Assembly: GCA_903842455.1 (NCBI GenBank)
Contig: CAIMLX010000054.1
Coordinates: forward strand, 1-64,000
Length of the DNA stretch: 64,000 nucleotides
Direction: 5' to 3'
Source: an uncultured Hyphomicrobiales bacterium
GTDB taxonomy: Bacteria > Pseudomonadota > Alphaproteobacteria > Rhizobiales > Devosiaceae
In this document: positions 36,901-45,249 of the stretch, piece by piece
Layout of the letters: each line of letters begins with the position of its first letter
Numbering within the stretch: position 1 is the first letter of the stretch
Program-made: the position numbers and the translations under genes
The notes under the pieces: model-generated
What the model saw: the letters and a program-made list of their open reading frames with translations, nothing else
The model's database searches: none
Told to the model about the DNA's origin: nothing

Positions 36901-38076
36901 TCAATAGGGGTCGATGGCGTCGCGCAGGCCATCGCCCAGCGCGTTGAACGCAAACACGGTGATCAGCACGAAGATCACCGGCGACAGGATCCAGGGATAC
37001 GAGCCGATCACCGAGAACGTCCCGGTATCCTGCAGCATCAGACCCCAGCTGATCAGCGGCGGCTTCACCGCGAAGCCCAAAAAGCCGAGGAAGCTCTCGA
37101 GCAGCACTACGCTCGGCACCGCCAGCGTCACCGCCACGATCACATGGCTCAGCACGTTGGGCAGGATATGCCGCGTGATGATCCGCATGTCCGACGAGCC
37201 GACCGCGATCGCCGCCCGCACATACTCGATCCGCGCCAGCGACAGCGTCTTCGAGCGCACCTCGCGGCTGAGCTGCGCCCAGCCCAGCACCGCCATCACC
37301 CCGATGACGAAGGCAATGAAGATGTTCGACGGCGCCGTCACCGGGATCAGCGAGGTCAGCGCCAGGTAGAGCGGCAGTTGCGGGAAGGCCAGCACGAACT
37401 CGACGAAGCGCTGCACCCACAGGTCGAACTGCCCGCCCAGATAACCCGAAGCGATGCCCACCAGCGACCCCACCACCGTAGTGATCGCCACCACCACCAG
37501 CGCGATGGTCAGCGAAATCTGCGAGCCGACGATGCCGCGCGACAGGATATCGCGGCCGAACTTGTCGGTGCCAAGCAGGTGGATCGGCCGTCCATCGGTC
37601 GACCCGAACAGGTGGATATCGAGCGGGATGAGCCCGAGCAGCCGGTAGTTGTGGCCCTTGATGAACAGACCGACCGGCGTCGGGTTGTCCTTCTCCGCCC
37701 CGGTCAGCGGTTGGAAGGTAATGGGATCGAAATCGCCCGTCTCCCCGATCGGGTAGACATAGGGGACCAGGCTGAAATTGCCCGCCGGGTCCTCGAAGGC
37801 GATGACGTCGGGCGGCGCAAACGGCAGTTCGGTCCGCTTGGGGTCCATCGGCGCGAAGAAGTCCCCGAACACCGCCATCACCAGCAGCGTCACCACCAGC
37901 ACCAGCCCAATCATCCCCATGACCGACCGGCGGAAGCGGCGCCACACCAGTGTGGCGTAGCCCTCGTTGCCCTGGAACCGTGCCGAAACGCCGGTTGGGG
38001 TGGTTTCGGTCGTCGGCGCCGGGCCACCCCCGATATCGGTCGGCAGCGGCGGCGCGGTGTGCTTGATCTCGCTCAT
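36901..38076 (-). CDS. ABC transporter permease, DppC class (alpha-galactoside uptake)
   Basis: A 391-residue membrane protein, longer than a usual DppC (about 300) because of a hydrophilic N-terminus and a ~75-residue periplasmic insert (residues ~80-160) before HLLGTDKFGRDILSRGIVG. The permease signature is EYVRAAIAVGSSDMRIITRH. Such inserts occur in the alpha-galactoside and related sugar transporters of this class. It overlaps the other permease by ATGA. Confidence 0.85.
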   Translation of the reverse strand: MSEIKHTAPPLPTDIGGGPAPTTETTPTGVSARFQGNEGYATLVWRRFRRSVMGMIGLVLVVTLLVMAVFGDFFAPMDPKRTELPFAPPDVIAFEDPAGNFSLVPYVYPIGETGDFDPITFQPLTGAEKDNPTPVGLFIKGHNYRLLGLIPLDIHLFGSTDGRPIHLLGTDKFGRDILSRGIVGSQISLTIALVVVAITTVVGSLVGIASGYLGGQFDLWVQRFVEFVLAFPQLPLYLALTSLIPVTAPSNIFIAFVIGVMAVLGWAQLSREVRSKTLSLARIEYVRAAIAVGSSDMRIITRHILPNVLSHVIVAVTLAVPSVVLLESFLGFLGFAVKPPLISWGLMLQDTGTFSVIGSYPWILSPVIFVLITVFAFNALGDGLRDAIDPY

Positions 38077-39083
38077 TCGGCCGACCCTCCGAGACGGATA
38101 CGCGGATCGAGCGCCACCAGCAGCAGGTCGGCGATGATGTTGCCGATGATCAGCGTCGTCGCCAGCACCAGCATGAATGTCGCCGTCACGTACACGTCGC
38201 CCACCCCCATCGAACCGACGATCGCCGGCCCGACGGTCGCGAGGCCGAACACGATCGCCACCTCGATCTCGCCGGTCAGCATGTAGGGCAGCGCCACGCC
38301 CTGGTAGGCGAGCAGCGGATGCAGCGCGTTCGGCACCGCATGGCGCATGATCACGCCCGATTCCGGCACGCCCTTGGCCCGCGCCGTCTCGATATACTGC
38401 GCGTTGAGCACGTCGAGCAGGTTACCGCGCATCACCCGCATGTTGTAGGCGAGGCCGCCGAACGTGGCGATGAACACCACCGGCCAGACGTGCTGCACCA
38501 GGTTGACGAACTTGTCCCAGCTCCACGGCTGCCCGCCGTACTTGGCCGAAAAGAACATCCCGACCTCCGAGACGTTCATCCGGAACACCAGGATGTAGAG
38601 GATGATGATCGCCAGCAGAAAGCGCGGGATCGTCATGCCGAGGAACGAGATGATGCCGAGCAGCGTGTCGGCCCAGGAATATTGCCGGGTCGCCGCGATG
38701 ATGCCGAGCCCGATGCCAAGCACCGAGGCGAGGATATGGCAGACCAGCGCCAGCATGATCGTCGCCGGAAGCCGTTCGGAAACGACGATGCCGACATCCT
38801 TGTTGTAGTAGTACGAATGCCCGAAATCGAAGCGGGTCAGGATGCCCCAGATCCAGTTGAAATACTGGACCAGCACCGGCTGATCGAGCCCGTTGGCCAC
38901 ACGATAGGCCTGCGCCTGGATCTCGGCATCGGCCGGCGGCACGCCGCCCTGGTTGATCAGCATCGACTTGATGTAATCGGCATAGTCGCCGGGCGGCGCC
39001 TGGATGATGGCAAAGGTCACGATGCTGAGGAGCAGCAGCAGCGGGATCGCCCCGCCCACGCGCATCACGAGAAATCTGAGCAT
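38073..39083 (-). CDS. ABC transporter permease, DppB class (alpha-galactoside uptake)
   Basis: A 336-residue membrane protein with six hydrophobic segments. The N-terminus MLRFLVMRVGGAIPLLLLLS and the signature QYIETARAKGVPESGVIMRH are typical of DppB. The ribosome-binding site is weak. It follows the binding-protein gene after a strong hairpin, and its stop overlaps the next permease start. Confidence 0.86.
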   Translation of the reverse strand: MLRFLVMRVGGAIPLLLLLSIVTFAIIQAPPGDYADYIKSMLINQGGVPPADAEIQAQAYRVANGLDQPVLVQYFNWIWGILTRFDFGHSYYYNKDVGIVVSERLPATIMLALVCHILASVLGIGLGIIAATRQYSWADTLLGIISFLGMTIPRFLLAIIILYILVFRMNVSEVGMFFSAKYGGQPWSWDKFVNLVQHVWPVVFIATFGGLAYNMRVMRGNLLDVLNAQYIETARAKGVPESGVIMRHAVPNALHPLLAYQGVALPYMLTGEIEVAIVFGLATVGPAIVGSMGVGDVYVTATFMLVLATTLIIGNIIADLLLVALDPRIRLGGSAE

Positions 39084-39140
39084 CTGCTGCCGCCTGCTGC
39101 GGCGCCGTCACTGCGTGAAGGCGCAAGGAATTGGGGAAGC

Positions 39141-39164
39141 GGCAGGGGGATCGCTCCCCCTGCC
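39141..39164 (-). terminator. Strong hairpin after the alpha-galactoside binding-protein gene
   Basis: GGCAGGGGGA-TCGC-TCCCCCTGCC is a perfect 10-bp stem with a 4-base loop, 19 bp after the binding-protein stop and ~57 bp before the permease start. No T-run follows. Confidence 0.6.
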
Positions 39165-39183
39165 CTCGATGGTCGTGGCGTGC

Positions 39184-41265
39184 TTACTCGAGCAGGCCGG
39201 TGGCCGAGCCGGGCGCACCCGGCAGGGTTTCCGGATGCAGCTCGTTGTCGGACTGCCGGTCGGACGGCACGAACACGCGCTCGCGGATGATATTGTCTTC
39301 GGCCCAGTTGAACATGAAGATCGGCGCACCAGCCGGGATATTGGCGAAGCGCTTGTTGATGATCAGTGCACCCGGGTACTGCGTCAGGCCCACCGAATAG
39401 ACGTTCTCGGTGTAGATCTTCTGGTACTTCTTCATCAGCTCGCCGCGTTCGGCGTTGTCGGTCGACTTGATGAACGCGTTGACCGTATCCACCAGCTCTT
39501 GCTCGAACGGCAGCAGGTCGAGGGTGCCGTCGGCGCCGGCGCGATGGAAGTAGCTGGTCCGCGGGCCGGTCGGGGCGAGCGAGACGGTGCCCTGCACCAC
39601 CGAAACCATTTCCGATCCCTGACGGCGCACCTGCCAGTCGTACTGGCCGCTATCCATCATGTCGTCGCGGGCCGTACCGGTCTGGAAGTTGGCAATCACG
39701 CGCAGCCCCAGCGGCTCCATCTGGGCAATCACACCTTCTGCGAGGTTGGTGTCGGTGCCGTAGTCGGAGTTGGCGAGGATGGTGATTTCCACATCTGCCC
39801 CACCATCGGGGAAGTTGCGGATGCCGTTGCCGTCGGTATCGGTGACGCCGATGCCGTCGAGCAATGCCTTGGCCGCTTCGAGATCGTACGGGTAGTAGAC
39901 CGTCGACTCCTTGTCGTAGAACGCCGTGCCGGCATAGAGGCCGCCCGGATAGATGGCGGTGAACGGACCGCGCACCAGCGACTCACCCAGCCGCTGCCGG
40001 TCGGTGGCAATGCTGATCGCCTTGCGGAAGTCGAGGTTGCGGTTGAGTTCACGCACCTTCTGCGCGCGCTCGTCCGGGGTACCCCAGCCGTTGGCGGAGA
40101 GGTTCATGTCGAGCGTGTAGCCGATAGTGCGGGCACCGAACGCCAGACGCGCCGGGGCGTTTTCGTCGGCCGAGCGCCGCAGTGCCTCGACGTAGCTTTC
40201 CGCCTGTTCGAGGTTCGAGAAGTCGCCCGAGCCGGCCACCGCCTGCACGTCGCGATCCGCCCAGGTCGAGAGCCGGTAGTGCATCTCGTTGAGGTAGGGC
40301 AGCTGGTTGCCGGCCTCGTCGACCTTCCAGTAGTAGGGGTTGCGGCGCATCACCACGATGTCGTCCGGCCGGTATTCCACCACTGCCCAGGCACCCATCG
40401 TCGGGATGTTCAGGTATTCGGGCGGGAAGGCGTTCTTGTACTGGTCGTAGGTGTTGGCCGTGTTGTACTTGGGATGCTGCGGCTTCAGCAGGTGGCTCGG
40501 GCCGGGGCAGAACGTGCCATACGCCATGGCGTAGAGGTACTGCGTCGGCTTCACGTCCTTGAACGTCCACACCACCGTGTAGTCGTCGACCTTCTCGAGC
40601 GTCGTGCCTTCACCGAAAGTGGCGGGCGTCGCGCCGTTGAGCGGCGACACGTTGGGGTCGAGGACGTTGTCCTCCCAGTAGAACATCAGGTCGTCGGCAT
40701 CGAAGGGGTCGCCGTCGGACCACTTGGCGCCTTCGATCAGGTGCATGGTGAGCTTGTGGCCGTCTTCGGACCATTCCCAGCTCTTGGCGAGGTTCGGCAG
40801 CGGCTCGAGTTCCTCGGCCTTCACCTGGAACAGCGGACCGGTACGCGTCAGGCACTCGGAAAGGCCGATATCGATGCCGCCCCAGCCCTGGCTCTGGCCG
40901 CCGATATAGTTCCAGCCCTCGGGCCGGCCGCCGATCACGTGGCGCATCACGTCGCCATAGACGCCGACGCCGTCGGGCATGTTGGCGGTCTTGTAGACCA
41001 TCGGCTCCTTCGGCAGGCGCTCGCCTACCGGCGGCAGCTTCCCGGCATCGACGTATTTCGACGTCACCCAGTCGGGCTCGCTGTACGAGGGCAGCGCCTT
41101 GTACTCGAACATGTCCTTGATGCCGACGAAGTTGGGCGTGCCCTGGGCTTCGAAGGTCGGCGGATCGGGTGGAGTGGTCGGCGTGACGGTCTGCGCCTGC
41201 GCGGCGATGATCGAAACGGACAGCAGCAGTCCTGCCCCGCCAAGGGCATAAATTGGCTTTCGCAT
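39184..41265 (-). CDS. Alpha-galactoside ABC transporter substrate-binding protein (AgpA-like, SBP family 5)
   Basis: A 693-residue periplasmic protein with a signal peptide (MRKPIYALGGAGLLLSVSII, then AAQAQT). It has the family 5 plan (LPNLAKSWEWSEDGHKLTMH, WSDGDPFDADDLMFYWED, LNRNLDFRKAISIATDR) but is much longer than peptide binders (about 540), as AgpA-type oligosaccharide binders are. The neighbouring GH4 enzymes and AraC regulator point to raffinose/melibiose. GGAGG precedes the ATG. A family 5 protein binding sugar rather than peptide is known for agp. Confidence 0.86.
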   Translation of the reverse strand: MRKPIYALGGAGLLLSVSIIAAQAQTVTPTTPPDPPTFEAQGTPNFVGIKDMFEYKALPSYSEPDWVTSKYVDAGKLPPVGERLPKEPMVYKTANMPDGVGVYGDVMRHVIGGRPEGWNYIGGQSQGWGGIDIGLSECLTRTGPLFQVKAEELEPLPNLAKSWEWSEDGHKLTMHLIEGAKWSDGDPFDADDLMFYWEDNVLDPNVSPLNGATPATFGEGTTLEKVDDYTVVWTFKDVKPTQYLYAMAYGTFCPGPSHLLKPQHPKYNTANTYDQYKNAFPPEYLNIPTMGAWAVVEYRPDDIVVMRRNPYYWKVDEAGNQLPYLNEMHYRLSTWADRDVQAVAGSGDFSNLEQAESYVEALRRSADENAPARLAFGARTIGYTLDMNLSANGWGTPDERAQKVRELNRNLDFRKAISIATDRQRLGESLVRGPFTAIYPGGLYAGTAFYDKESTVYYPYDLEAAKALLDGIGVTDTDGNGIRNFPDGGADVEITILANSDYGTDTNLAEGVIAQMEPLGLRVIANFQTGTARDDMMDSGQYDWQVRRQGSEMVSVVQGTVSLAPTGPRTSYFHRAGADGTLDLLPFEQELVDTVNAFIKSTDNAERGELMKKYQKIYTENVYSVGLTQYPGALIINKRFANIPAGAPIFMFNWAEDNIIRERVFVPSDRQSDNELHPETLPGAPGSATGLLE

Positions 41266-41377
41266 GATACCTCCCATTGTGCTGGACAACACGCGACGCG
41301 CCGGAAACCGGGCCTCCCGCCCTAGTTTCCGCTATCCAGCAGGCCTGAATGGTACGACTTGTCGCAGGCTCCACAAT

Positions 41378-41394
41378 CCGATTTACTGGATCGG
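41378..41394. promoter_or_regulatory. Inverted repeat in the divergent promoter of the alpha-galactoside locus
   Basis: CCGAT-N7-ATCGG lies between the binding-protein gene and the divergent AraC regulator. The regulator is a natural candidate to bind here, but AraC sites are usually direct repeats, so this is tentative. Confidence 0.3.
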
Positions 41395-41424
41395 TATTTC
41401 CGGCTTTTAAAGATAGCCACAGCC

Positions 41425-42336
41425 ATGCCGAACCCGTCTTCGCCACGCCTCAGGACAGCGCCACCCGTCCCGCGCCCGGACCGGCAGTTCTATGCCAAGA
41501 CCGCCGCTTTCGGCCGCTTCGGCATCCGCTGGTTCGATCCGCAGCTGATGGAGCACGAGCACCTGCACGGTCACATCGAGATGAACTGGCTGACCGCGGG
41601 CGCGATGCACTACCTCGTCGACGGCAAGCCCGTCGAAGTTCCGGCGCGCCGCCTGGTGCTGTTCTGGGCCGGCATCCCGCACCGCACCACCAGCATCGAT
41701 CGCGGTCCCGTGGGCGATAGCCGGCAGTGCAACATCTACTTGCCGCTCGATGCGTTCCTGCACATGCCGCGCCTCGGCCGCCTCACCGAAACCATGATGG
41801 GCGGCGGCGTCATCGCGCTGCCCGCCGGTTCGATCGGCGATGAAACCCTCGAGCGCTGGTACACCGACTACCGCCGCGGTGATGCCGAGCGCGGCGACAT
41901 CCTCCGCTCCGAGATCGCCCTGATGCTGCGCCGGGCCTCCGTCGACGGCTGGGACGAACTGCTCTCCCCCTGGATCGAGGCCGTGCAGCCGGCCACCCGC
42001 GGCGCCACCCCGCTCCGCTACGTCGTTGCCATGGTCCGCCACATCCTCGAGAACCTGGCCGAACCGCTCAGCGCCGAAGACATCGCCCGCGTCGTCGGCC
42101 TCCACCCCAACTACGCGCTCAACCTCTTCACCTCGGTGATGAACGTCTCGCTCCACCGCTTCGTCACCCGCATGCGCCTCATCCGCGCCCGCGCCCTCCT
42201 CTTCGAAGGCGCCCTGTCGATCGAGAACATCGCCTTCCAGTCCGGTTTCTCGTCCCTCAGCCAGTTCTACGACCACTTCCGCAACGCCTACGGCATCACG
42301 CCCAGGAAGATGCGCACGACGTACTTTCACGCCTGA
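41425..42336 (+). CDS. AraC-family regulator of the alpha-galactoside locus (AgpT-like)
   Basis: A 303-residue regulator. An N-terminal cupin-like sensor (HEHLHGHIEMNWLTAGAMHY, VLFWAGIPHRTT) is followed by a C-terminal pair of helix-turn-helix motifs (PLSAEDIARVVGLHPNYALN; IENIAFQSGFSSLSQFYDHF). Divergent placement from the binding-protein gene matches AgpT, an activator of agp in rhizobia. No good ribosome-binding site precedes the ATG at 41425, suggesting weak or leaderless translation. Confidence 0.85.
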   Translation: MPNPSSPRLRTAPPVPRPDRQFYAKTAAFGRFGIRWFDPQLMEHEHLHGHIEMNWLTAGAMHYLVDGKPVEVPARRLVLFWAGIPHRTTSIDRGPVGDSRQCNIYLPLDAFLHMPRLGRLTETMMGGGVIALPAGSIGDETLERWYTDYRRGDAERGDILRSEIALMLRRASVDGWDELLSPWIEAVQPATRGATPLRYVVAMVRHILENLAEPLSAEDIARVVGLHPNYALNLFTSVMNVSLHRFVTRMRLIRARALLFEGALSIENIAFQSGFSSLSQFYDHFRNAYGITPRKMRTTYFHA

Positions 42337-42397
42337 AGCTGGGGACCACCCAGGCTGCGTGCGGGCTTGTTTCCTGAAGCGCCTGGTTCCCCAACGC

Positions 42398-42477
42398 TGT
42401 CATCCCTGCGAAAGCAGGGACCCATGCAGAAACCTGCGCGAGTGGCGAGAGGGGTCCCTGCTTTCGCAGGGATGACA
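42398..42477. repeat. Paired REP-type element, subtype 2 (between convergent genes)
   Basis: An 80-bp copy with left unit CCCTGCGAAAGCAGGG and right unit CCCTGCTTTCGCAGGG, between the convergent AraC and crotonase genes, where it could act as a bidirectional terminator. The middle differs from the other copies. Confidence 0.87.
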
Positions 42478-42514
42478 CGTTGTGGATATTGCACCCTTGG
42501 CGAGCACCCCGTCG

Positions 42515-43285
42515 CTACTTCCGCCTGAACACCGGTGCGCGTTTTTCCTTGAACGCCGCCCGCCCCTCTTTGGCGTCTTCGGTGGCAAAGCAGATGGCCT
42601 GCAGGTCGCGCTCGTAGGCGATGGCGTTCTCGATCGAAAGCTCCCACGCTGCCCGCAGGTTCAGCTTCGCCGTCTCGGCTGCGATCGGCGCCCGCGCCGC
42701 GATCGCCTGCGCGATCTTGTTCGCCTCGGCCATCAGGTCGGCCGGCGGCACGACGCGGGAGACCAGCCCCCACTTTTCTGCCGTCGCCGCATCGATCGGA
42801 TCGCCGGTCATGATCATCAGCGCAGCGTTCGATGGTCCAACCGCATGGGCAAGGTTCACCGCCTGCCCGCCGCCGCCGATCCAGCCCAGCTTGATCTCGG
42901 GTGCCGCGAAGCTGGCCGTGCTCGAGGCGATGCGGATATCGCACGCCATCGCCGTCTCGAGCCCGCCGCCGAACGCATAGCCGTTGACCGCGGCGATCGA
43001 CGGCTTCAGCAGCGCCCGGATCGCATCGCAATAGTCCGGCCGGTTGCGGAAATTCCACGCCGTATCGTAGTCGTCGAGCGTCCGGATATCCGAGCCCGCC
43101 GAGAACGCCTTCTCGCCCGCGCCCGTCAGGATCACGCAGCGGATGCCGTCGTCGGTGTTGAACTCGGAGACCGCCTTAACCAGCGCCACCGCCATCTCCG
43201 GCGTCAACGCGTTCAGCTTTTCCGGCCGGTTGATGGTGATCGTGCCGACGAACCCGTCGCGCGAAACGAGGATATGCTCGCTCAT
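42515..43285 (-). CDS. Enoyl-CoA hydratase/isomerase (crotonase) family protein, cluster A
   Basis: A 256-residue crotonase. The oxyanion-hole segments are AFSAGSDIR (residues 60-68) and YAFGGGLET. E130 in APEIKLG matches one catalytic glutamate of hydratases, but the second (expected near 156 in PSNAALMIMTG) is a leucine. This one-glutamate pattern suits an isomerase, lyase or hydrolase better than a classic hydratase. It overlaps the CoA-transferase by ATGA and is the last gene of cluster A, so it should act on the CoA ester made there. Confidence 0.85.
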   Translation of the reverse strand: MSEHILVSRDGFVGTITINRPEKLNALTPEMAVALVKAVSEFNTDDGIRCVILTGAGEKAFSAGSDIRTLDDYDTAWNFRNRPDYCDAIRALLKPSIAAVNGYAFGGGLETAMACDIRIASSTASFAAPEIKLGWIGGGGQAVNLAHAVGPSNAALMIMTGDPIDAATAEKWGLVSRVVPPADLMAEANKIAQAIAARAPIAAETAKLNLRAAWELSIENAIAYERDLQAICFATEDAKEGRAAFKEKRAPVFRRK

Positions 43286-44475
43286 AGCCCGGTCTCCGCC
43301 ACCGCGCCCTTGCTCAACAGCGCTTCGATCGCCGCATCGTCATACCCCGCCTCGCGGAGCACGTCGCGGCTATGCTGCCCCACCACCGGCGCCCCACGCT
43401 CCACCACCGACGGAGTCTTTGAGAATTTGATCGGGAAGCCCGGCGTCTTCACGTGCCCCTCAGTCGGGTGCTCGTACTCGACGAACGTGCCGTTGTGCCT
43501 GATCTGCTCGTCGTCTACGAGGTCGGCGTAGCCATAGACCGGCCCGCACCAGATATCGGCGGCGCGCAGCAGTTCCAGCCACTCCGCCGACGTCTTCGTC
43601 TTCAGCCGCTCACGCGTCTTGGCGAAGATCTCGTCACGCTTGCTCCAGGTATCGACCTCGTCGTCCATGGTCAAAAAGCTCGGCTCGCCGATGGTCTGCC
43701 CCAGGTTGGCCAGCTTGGGGAACGCCACGATGATGAACCCGTCGCTCGTCGCGAATGCCCCGTAGGGGGCGCGGATATAGACATGCGCATGCGGCTCGGT
43801 CGACCGCGTCTGCGGCTTGTGCCCCACCGTGAACACCGAGAGTTCCTGCATCTGGATCGTGGTGATCGCGTCGAGCATGTTCACCTGCACCAGCTGCCCT
43901 TCGCCGGTGCGTTCGCGATGCAGCAGCGCCGCCAGCGCCCCCTCGAACGCCGTGTAGGCGGTGATGCCGTCGACGAGGTACTGTCCCGCCGCATTCGGCG
44001 GCTCGCCCTCGCGTCCGGCCGACAGCATGGCGCCCGACATGCCCTGCAGCACCAGGTCCTGCCCCGGCCGGTTGAGATACGGCCCGTCCTCGCCATAGCC
44101 CGAGATCGACACGTAGATCAGCCGCGGGTTGATGGCGCTCAGCGTCTCGTAATCGACGCCCAGCCGCTTCGCCACGCCCGGCCGGTAATTCTGCAGGAAC
44201 ACATCGGCCGTCTTCACCAGCTCGAGCAGCACGGCCTTGCCGTCGGGGTCCTTCAGGTCCACCGCCAGCGAACGCTTGTTGCGGTTGAGCGACAGGAACG
44301 ACACGTTGACCTTGTTGCCGCGCGCCCCGCCCGCCGCCGTGTGGCGCTGCCACTCGCCGGTCACCGGCTCCACCTTCACCACATCGGCGCCGAGGTCGCC
44401 CAGCCGCTGCGCCGCGAACGGCCCCGCCATGGCGATGGAACAATCGAGAACGCGGTAGCCGGTCAGAATACCCAT
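43282..44475 (-). CDS. Family III CoA-transferase (CaiB/BaiF), cluster A
   Basis: A 397-residue CaiB/BaiF protein. The catalytic aspartate is D169 (QYLVDGITAY), the same number as in formyl-CoA transferase. N-terminal VLDCSIAMAGPFAAQRLGDL and GYGEDGPYLNRPGQDLVLQG are family marks. It moves CoA from a donor thioester to a carboxylic acid. Lying between an SDR dehydrogenase and a crotonase, in an operon that starts with a sugar-acid dehydratase, its acceptor is inferred to be a deoxy sugar acid or a product of one. Confidence 0.87.
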   Translation of the reverse strand: MGILTGYRVLDCSIAMAGPFAAQRLGDLGADVVKVEPVTGEWQRHTAAGGARGNKVNVSFLSLNRNKRSLAVDLKDPDGKAVLLELVKTADVFLQNYRPGVAKRLGVDYETLSAINPRLIYVSISGYGEDGPYLNRPGQDLVLQGMSGAMLSAGREGEPPNAAGQYLVDGITAYTAFEGALAALLHRERTGEGQLVQVNMLDAITTIQMQELSVFTVGHKPQTRSTEPHAHVYIRAPYGAFATSDGFIIVAFPKLANLGQTIGEPSFLTMDDEVDTWSKRDEIFAKTRERLKTKTSAEWLELLRAADIWCGPVYGYADLVDDEQIRHNGTFVEYEHPTEGHVKTPGFPIKFSKTPSVVERGAPVVGQHSRDVLREAGYDDAAIEALLSKGAVAETGL

Positions 44476-44484
44476 GGGTGTCTT

Positions 44485-45249
44485 TCAGTGCATGTACCAG
44501 CCGCCATCCACATGGATGGTCTGGCCGGTGATGAAGGAGGCGGCGTCGGAAGCAAGGAACATCAGGATGTTGGCGATATCAGCCGGCGCCCCGCGCCGCT
44601 GTAGCGCCTGCGCCTCGTAGATGCGCTTCTCGTAGGCCGGCAGGTCGGGATGGATCTTCTCGGCATCGGTCGGAAAGGCCCCCGGCGCCACGGCATTCAC
44701 TGTGATCCCGTGCCGGCCGAACTCCCGCGCCCACGACCGGGTCAGCCCCACCAGCGCCATCTTCGATTGCACATACGGCGTCAGGTCGGCCCAGCCGCCC
44801 GAGATCGTCACCGACGAGATGTTGATGATCCGCCCGCGTCCCGCCGCCTTCATGTGCGGCAGCGCCACCTGCACGCAGACGATGCCGGCATCCACATTGA
44901 TGCGCTGCACCATCTGCATCTCTTCGATCGAGTAGTCCTCGAACGCCTTCGATGGATAGATCACTGCGTTGTTAATGACGACATCGAAGCCGCCAACCTC
45001 GGCCGAAACCGCCTCGAGCCCGGCCTTGAGCCCGCTGAGGTCCGACAGGTCCAGCATCGCCACCGTCAGCCCCGGCATCCCCGCCGCGGCATCCTTCAGC
45101 GCTGCGACCTTGGCCGGGTTGTTGTCGACCGCCACCACCCGCGCACCTGACCGCAGCATTTCGAGTGTCGTCTCGAGGCCCAGCCCGCCAGCCGCGCCGG
45201 TATAGAGAATGGTCCGCCCCGCGAGCGAGCCGAAATGGTCAGCCGCCAT
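44485..45249 (-). CDS. SDR-family oxidoreductase, cluster A
   Basis: A 254-residue classical SDR. Cofactor motif TGAAGGLG, then NNAVIYPS (usually NNAG), NISSV with the catalytic serine, and YVQSK with Tyr and Lys. The C-terminal ASFITGQTIHVDGGWYMH is standard. D-53-like acidic residue after the second strand (VAVDNN) suggests NAD(H). It starts on the stop of the epimerase-like gene (TGATG overlap). It probably oxidises a free sugar to a lactone or a keto-deoxy acid to a diketo acid. Confidence 0.85.
   Translation of the reverse strand: MAADHFGSLAGRTILYTGAAGGLGLETTLEMLRSGARVVAVDNNPAKVAALKDAAAGMPGLTVAMLDLSDLSGLKAGLEAVSAEVGGFDVVINNAVIYPSKAFEDYSIEEMQMVQRINVDAGIVCVQVALPHMKAAGRGRIINISSVTISGGWADLTPYVQSKMALVGLTRSWAREFGRHGITVNAVAPGAFPTDAEKIHPDLPAYEKRIYEAQALQRRGAPADIANILMFLASDAASFITGQTIHVDGGWYMH

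Noticed and set aside
35228-37945. A 905-codon reading of the fused ATPase gene
   Set aside because: The extra N-terminal part overlaps the permease in another frame and has an antisense-like composition; the ATG at 36892 has a ribosome-binding site and gives a normal double ATPase.
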